From an uncultured Sphingobacteriales bacterium (GTDB taxonomy: Bacteria > Bacteroidota > Bacteroidia > Chitinophagales > Chitinophagaceae), in assembly GCA_937991535.1 (NCBI GenBank), contig CALKHN010000020.1, positions 1 through 28,737 on the forward strand: a DNA stretch of 28,737 bases, given 5' to 3'. Shown piece by piece: positions 25,503 through 28,737 of this stretch (positions are counted from its first letter, which is position 1; each line of letters begins with the position of its first letter). The position numbers and the translations under genes were made by a program. Below the pieces are notes generated by a model. It was not told the origin of the DNA. It searched no databases and was given only the letters and a program-made list of their open reading frames with translations.

Positions 25503-25995
25503 TAATTTGAAAATTTGAAAGTGTAGCAATTTGAAAATATGTTATTTTGATGATGAATTCAATTTGCTAACTTTTAAATTTTCGACAATGAGAAATGATA
25601 AACCCAATGTGATAGTGGAAAAGACAATAGATTTTGCACTATCCATCATCGAATATTGTGAGCAACTGGAAGGAGATAAAAAATTTGTGATAGCCAGGCA
25701 GTTACTGCGTTCCTCGACATCCATAGGCGCAAATGTTTTTGAAGCCCAAAATGCGGAGAGTAAAGCTGATTTTATTCACAAGATGAAATTAGCAGCTAAG
25801 GAAGCAAGTGAAACATTATATTGGCTGACACTCTGTGAAAGAAGCAAAAATTATAGGTTTAACAACATACTGATTGATAATTTGACTGAAATCATAAAGA
25901 TATTATCTAAAATAATTTCTTCAGCAAAGGGAAAAATTCCAGGATTAATTTGGGTATTTCTTTATGTATTTTCAAATTTTCAAATTTTCAAATTA
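25503..25995. mobile_element. IVS-like cassette with 18-bp inverted ends inside the sdh operon
   Basis: TAATTTGAAAATTTGAAA at 25503-25520 is the exact reverse complement of TTTCAAATTTTCAAATTA at 25978-25995. The left copy begins immediately after the sdhA stop and the right copy ends 11 bp before the sdhB ATG. Between them lie a long hairpin and an S23-type four-helix-bundle gene. The intervening sequences of some bacterial 23S rRNAs have the same composition: complementary ends plus an S23 protein gene. No transposase is present and no target duplication was recognised, so mobility is inferred. Confidence 0.6.
25510..25582 (+). other. Long imperfect hairpin upstream of the four-helix-bundle gene
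   Basis: Bases 25510-25535 pair with 25558-25582 over 25 positions, with one U-U mismatch, one G-U pair and one bulged G, around a 22-nt loop. The structure overlaps the left terminal repeat and ends 5 nt before the gene's ATG, so it could control translation or be an RNase III target; it also competes with long-range pairing of the terminal repeats. Confidence 0.65.
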
Positions 25996-26004
25996 GGGAA
26001 TTAA
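25588..26004 (+). CDS. Four-helix-bundle protein, 23S rRNA IVS (S23) family
   Basis: From ATG 25588 the product is 138 residues; residues 1-116 fit the S23/four-helix-bundle family, with ARQLLRSSTSIGANVFEAQNA (36-56 by position), the DFIHKMKLAAKEASE helix and YWLTLCERS. The frame is also open upstream to 25531, but those codons lie in the hairpin. The last ~20 residues (IPGLIWVFLYVFSNFQIFKLGN, seen as two parts) run through the right terminal repeat and differ from the family, so the natural stop has probably been lost and the gene now ends 2 bp before sdhB. Function of free-standing members is unknown; RNA binding has been considered for the family. It is co-oriented with sdhA and sdhB. Confidence 0.88.
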   Translation: MRNDKPNVIVEKTIDFALSIIEYCEQLEGDKKFVIARQLLRSSTSIGANVFEAQNAESKADFIHKMKLAAKEASETLYWLTLCERSKNYRFNNILIDNLTEIIKILSKIISSAKGKIPGLIWVFLYVFSNFQIFKLGN

Positions 26005-26006
26005 TT

Positions 26007-26771
26007 ATGGACCATTATACAATGAACCTCACCTTAAAGGTGTGGAAACAAAAAAACAAAAGCGAAAGAGGACATTTTGAAACCTACCAGGTAACGGATA
26101 TTTCTTCGGAAATGTCGTTCCTCGAAATGTTCGATGTACTTAATGAAAAATTAATTGAAGAAAACAGGGAGCCCATAGCTTTCGATCACGATTGTCGTGA
26201 AGGAATTTGTGGTATGTGTTCTATGTATATCAATGGCCGCCCCCACGGACCATGGCACGGCACTACCACCTGCCAGTTGCATATGAGGGCGTTTAAAGAT
26301 GGCGATACCGTTGTGGTAGAACCCTGGCGCGCCAATGCTTTTCCCGTAATTAAGGACCTTATCGTAGATCGCCACGCTTTCGACAGGATCATACAGGCAG
26401 GCGGTTATATTTCGGTAAACACAGGTAATGCGGTTGACGGGAACGCCATTCCGGTGGAAAAAGAAAAAGCAGATCAATCTTTTGCAGCCGCGGCCTGTAT
26501 AGGATGTGGCGCCTGCGTGGCAGCCTGCAAAAACAGTTCAGCCATGCTTTTTGTATCGGCTAAAGTTGCTCACCTGGCTTTATTGCCCCAGGGCGCACCC
26601 GAGAAAAAGAGCCGGGTGCTCAACATGGTAGAGCAAATGGATAAGGAAGGTTTTGGTTCATGTACCATGACGGAAGCGTGTGAAGCTGTTTGCCCCAAAG
26701 AAATTTCTGTAGATTATATTGCAAGGTTAAATAAAGAATATCTTTCTGCGGCAAGCCTTATTGATAAATAG
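26007..26771 (+). CDS. sdhB: Succinate dehydrogenase iron-sulfur subunit
   Basis: The 254-residue subunit passes electrons from the flavoprotein to the heme anchor. Cys63, Cys68, Cys71 and Cys89 (CREGICGMC, TTCQ) bind the [2Fe-2S] cluster. The C-terminal ferredoxin part has CIGCGACVAAC (Cys164, 167, 170, 174) and CTMTEACEAVCP (Cys219, 225, 229), giving the [4Fe-4S] and [3Fe-4S] sites. ATG 26007 was chosen; an open frame to 25950 would translate the inserted repeat, and ATG 26022 (MNLTLKVW) is a plausible alternative. Its initiation region now lies directly against the inserted cassette, so expression relative to sdhA may be affected. Confidence 0.96.
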   Translation: MDHYTMNLTLKVWKQKNKSERGHFETYQVTDISSEMSFLEMFDVLNEKLIEENREPIAFDHDCREGICGMCSMYINGRPHGPWHGTTTCQLHMRAFKDGDTVVVEPWRANAFPVIKDLIVDRHAFDRIIQAGGYISVNTGNAVDGNAIPVEKEKADQSFAAAACIGCGACVAACKNSSAMLFVSAKVAHLALLPQGAPEKKSRVLNMVEQMDKEGFGSCTMTEACEAVCPKEISVDYIARLNKEYLSAASLIDK

Positions 26772-26847
26772 TTTAAAATGGATAAGTGAAACGATAAATC
26801 AAATCATTTTCCGCTTATTTTTCCTGTCGCTGATTTAGCTTTTACAA

Positions 26848-27765
26848 ATGGATGGTGGTGAAATTATATCTGCAGAGCCCGTTACAACGGATACCATCAA
26901 AAATCCCCTCGCTGATCAAAAAAAAATACAGCTTGATATACTCCGGTTAGATAAAATACATCCTGTGGTTTCGGGGAATAAATGGTTTAAACTTCGATAT
27001 TATACCGCCGACGCGCTAAATAAAGGATATGCTACATTACTTACATTCGGTGGTCCCTATTCTAATCATATTGCGGCCACTGCTTATGCAGCAAAAATAC
27101 AGGGGCTTAATACTATTGGAGTAATCAGGGGAGAATCTCCCAAACAATGGTCGCATACATTGCAGGAAGCACAAATGTGCGGTATGCAGCTTGTTTTTTT
27201 ATCCAGAAATGAATTTGATACAATAAAAAGAAATGTGCATACCAAAAAATTTGAAGCGCAATTTGGTAAAGCATACATTATACCCGAAGGTGGTTTTGGT
27301 CCACTGGGCATACAGGGCGCTGCGGATATATTACGCATCACGGATATTAGCCTTTACACACATATTGTTTCGGCTGTGGGAACAGGAACAACCATAGCCG
27401 GCATCATACAGGCCTCAAATCCTCATCAAAAGGTTACTGGCATAAGCGTTATGAAGAATAATCTGAGTTTGAACGATGAGATACAATCTTTATTAAATAT
27501 ACCGCTGCCGGACAGGTTTCGCATTGTACATGATTATCATTTTGGGGGATATGCAAAATGTACCCCGGCATTAACGGCCAGCATGAACCAGTTTTATCAT
27601 GCATCAACTATTCCGCTCGATTTTGTTTATACCGCAAAAATGATGTATGGTATATTTGATCTGATGGGGAAAGATTTTTTCCGGCCCCATTCCCGCATCT
27701 TAGCTGTTCACAGCGGGGGTTTACAAGGCAACCGGTCTCTTGCACACGGAGTTTTAGTGTTTTAA
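26848..27765 (+). CDS. D-cysteine desulfhydrase / ACC deaminase family PLP enzyme
   Basis: The 305-residue fold-II PLP enzyme carries SGNKWFKLRYY with Lys45 as the expected Schiff-base lysine, FGGPYSNHIAATAYAA for cofactor binding, and AVGTGTTIAGII, a phosphate-binding glycine loop. GGFGPLGIQGAADIL and AVHSGGLQG also fit. These features place it among ACC deaminase / D-cysteine desulfhydrase relatives; without a structure-based check of active-site residues the substrate cannot be set, and most bacterial members are D-cysteine desulfhydrases rather than true ACC deaminases. It is about 40 residues shorter than many ACC deaminases. It follows sdhB by 76 bp, with no clear promoter. Confidence 0.86.
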   Translation: MDGGEIISAEPVTTDTIKNPLADQKKIQLDILRLDKIHPVVSGNKWFKLRYYTADALNKGYATLLTFGGPYSNHIAATAYAAKIQGLNTIGVIRGESPKQWSHTLQEAQMCGMQLVFLSRNEFDTIKRNVHTKKFEAQFGKAYIIPEGGFGPLGIQGAADILRITDISLYTHIVSAVGTGTTIAGIIQASNPHQKVTGISVMKNNLSLNDEIQSLLNIPLPDRFRIVHDYHFGGYAKCTPALTASMNQFYHASTIPLDFVYTAKMMYGIFDLMGKDFFRPHSRILAVHSGGLQGNRSLAHGVLVF

Positions 27766-27781
27766 TATATAAGTGTAGCAT

Positions 27782-27789
27782 TATCTTTG
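27782..27789 (+). promoter_or_regulatory. Putative -7 element for the secreted protein
   Basis: TATCTTTG matches TAnnTTTG exactly and lies 38 nt before the ATG at 27828. TTTA at 27761-27764 is a weak -33 candidate with a short 17-nt spacer. Confidence 0.48.
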
Positions 27790-27827
27790 TTGCGTTAAGG
27801 GTTAATGCTTTTGATATAATTATTACT

Positions 27828-28634
27828 ATGAAAATTGTTTCCCGGGTTATTGTTTTCTTTACGCTTATTTCGTACAGCTATACTATCCGGTCGCAGGACA
27901 CCCTGCCCGATTTTACAGTTGTAAACAGAAATGGTAAAGTTATTCTGAGCTGGGTAAACGATTTTTCCGTAATAAAACAGTTGAGTATCCAGCGTTCACC
28001 GGATAGTTTGAAAGGCTTTAAAACCATTTTAACCCTGCCAGATCCTTCATCGGTTACCAATGGATTTCTTGATAACAATGCCCCGGATACTTCGTCTTTC
28101 TACAAATTGTATATTCTGCTCGACAATGGAAAATACATGTTCAGTACAGCACAAAAGCCACATAAAGATCTGCCTCCGGTGGCTAAAAAAGAAAAAAGCG
28201 GAACCGATAATAATATAACTGTTCAACCAAAGGCGCAGAAAAACATGGACGCTGTTAAAACAAGTGCCGCAGTTGCAAATGAAACATCAGCGTCATATCA
28301 ATTGCAGTCTGCCGCCCGAACTTCCGGCAAAAAAAGAAGCGATGGTTTAGTAGCGGATACAATAAATCTGGTAAGACCTGAAACTTATAAACCCTCAAGT
28401 TTTATTTTTACAAATCCTGATGGAAATATTACTATTGTATTACCACCGGGAAGACTGAACAATTTTAAAATCCGGTTCTACGAAGAAAGTGGCAATATCC
28501 TGTTCCAGATCAATGATATTAAAGAACATATTTTTACGCTGGATAAATCAAATTTCATGCGTGCAGGCTGGTTCAGGTTTGAATTGTTTGAAAATGGCAC
28601 GCTCAAAGAAAAAAACAAAGTGAGGGTACCTTAA
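27828..28634 (+). CDS. Secreted protein with Fn3-like N-terminus and sorting-domain-like C-terminus
   Basis: The 268-residue product has a signal peptide (1-22, ending TIRSQ). Residues ~25-105 resemble a fibronectin-III-like fold (FTVVNRNGKVILSWVN, SIQRSPDS, YKLYILLDNGKYMFS). A Lys/Ala/Ser-rich linker (~110-180) with low complexity joins it to a C-terminal ~80-residue beta domain (ITIVLPPGRLNNFKIRFY, ILFQINDIKEH, GWFRFELFENGTLKEKNKVRVP by parts) that has the strand rhythm of type IX secretion sorting domains. The assignment is by pattern only; it may instead be a periplasmic adhesive domain. It has its own promoter-like element. Function unknown. Confidence 0.75.
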   Translation: MKIVSRVIVFFTLISYSYTIRSQDTLPDFTVVNRNGKVILSWVNDFSVIKQLSIQRSPDSLKGFKTILTLPDPSSVTNGFLDNNAPDTSSFYKLYILLDNGKYMFSTAQKPHKDLPPVAKKEKSGTDNNITVQPKAQKNMDAVKTSAAVANETSASYQLQSAARTSGKKRSDGLVADTINLVRPETYKPSSFIFTNPDGNITIVLPPGRLNNFKIRFYEESGNILFQINDIKEHIFTLDKSNFMRAGWFRFELFENGTLKEKNKVRVP

Positions 28635-28721
28635 TATACTGGTGTTGTTTCAACACACAGACATAATTTGCCTGACTTAATACTAGTGTTAAGTTAAGTA
28701 TAATATGACGTATATTTATGG

Positions 28722-28729
28722 TATATTTG
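28722..28729 (+). promoter_or_regulatory. Putative -7 element for a gene beyond the window
   Basis: TATATTTG matches TAnnTTTG exactly in the AT-rich end of the window. Its gene would start to the right of 28737. No TTTG -33 element is evident. Confidence 0.35.
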
Positions 28730-28737
28730 TAAAACTA

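Noticed and set aside
24909..25529. 206-codon minus-strand frame inside sdhA
   Set aside because: Opposite an intact flavoprotein gene and rich in Phe/Cys/His as expected of an antisense reading.
26772..26847. Terminator after sdhB
   Set aside because: ATAAG/CTTAT arms followed by T residues exist, but the stem is only 5 bp with a long loop, too weak to claim.

Overview
The window looks like a chromosomal segment of a Bacteroidota bacterium, most likely of the family Chitinophagaceae. This rests on protein family content and style, not on a database match: a cytochrome b558-type succinate dehydrogenase operon (sdhC-sdhA-sdhB), a BT_3928-type MauE/DoxX membrane protein, an MG2-like protein ending in a bare TonB plug, a porin-2 family outer-membrane protein, an S23-type four-helix-bundle gene, and promoter elements matching the Bacteroidota TAnnTTTG (-7) consensus. 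Most genes are ordinary, full-length housekeeping genes. The unusual material lies in the gaps between genes and inside the operons.

Layout. 1-78: a 39-bp tandem repeat at the window edge. 207-884 (+): a metzincin-like zinc protease, convergent with a DbpA-like DEAD-box helicase (905-2233, -) that follows a tiny basic lipoprotein (2314-2535, -). 2709-3028 (+): a DUF1508/YegP-type gene whose second repeat is cut off by a one-base frameshift. 3157-3435 (-): a small cupin. 3647-5852 (+): a BT_3928-type membrane protein and a DppB-type permease without partner genes. 5877-8303 (-): an MG2/plug protein. 8512-10572 (-): a GAF-containing sensor kinase and a NarL-type response regulator. A 593-bp gap with a very AT-rich second half leads to amt and a porin (11166-13741, +). 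14009-16588 (-): PEP carboxylase.

The most interesting regulatory region lies upstream of the threonine operon. A 30-codon reading frame at 16931-17023 encodes Thr-Ile-Ile-Ile followed by five Thr and stops about 100 nt before thrA. It has the hallmarks of a threonine/isoleucine leader peptide, comparable in logic to enterobacterial thrL. The operon then runs thrA (aspartokinase-homoserine dehydrogenase), thrB (homoserine kinase) and thrC (threonine synthase), completing aspartate to threonine. PEP carboxylase, transcribed divergently, makes the oxaloacetate that becomes aspartate. A 19-bp perfect palindrome and a heptad repeat lie between thrA and thrB.

The succinate dehydrogenase operon follows (22682-26771). 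Its gaps are also occupied: a heptad repeat overlaps the sdhC stop codon, and a cassette of about 490 bp separates sdhA from sdhB. The cassette carries a four-helix-bundle (23S rRNA IVS-type) protein, a long hairpin and 18-bp perfect inverted terminal repeats, and resembles an intervening sequence that has settled inside a protein-coding operon. The window ends with a D-cysteine desulfhydrase/ACC deaminase family PLP enzyme, a secreted protein with a T9SS-like C-terminus and the promoter of an off-window gene.
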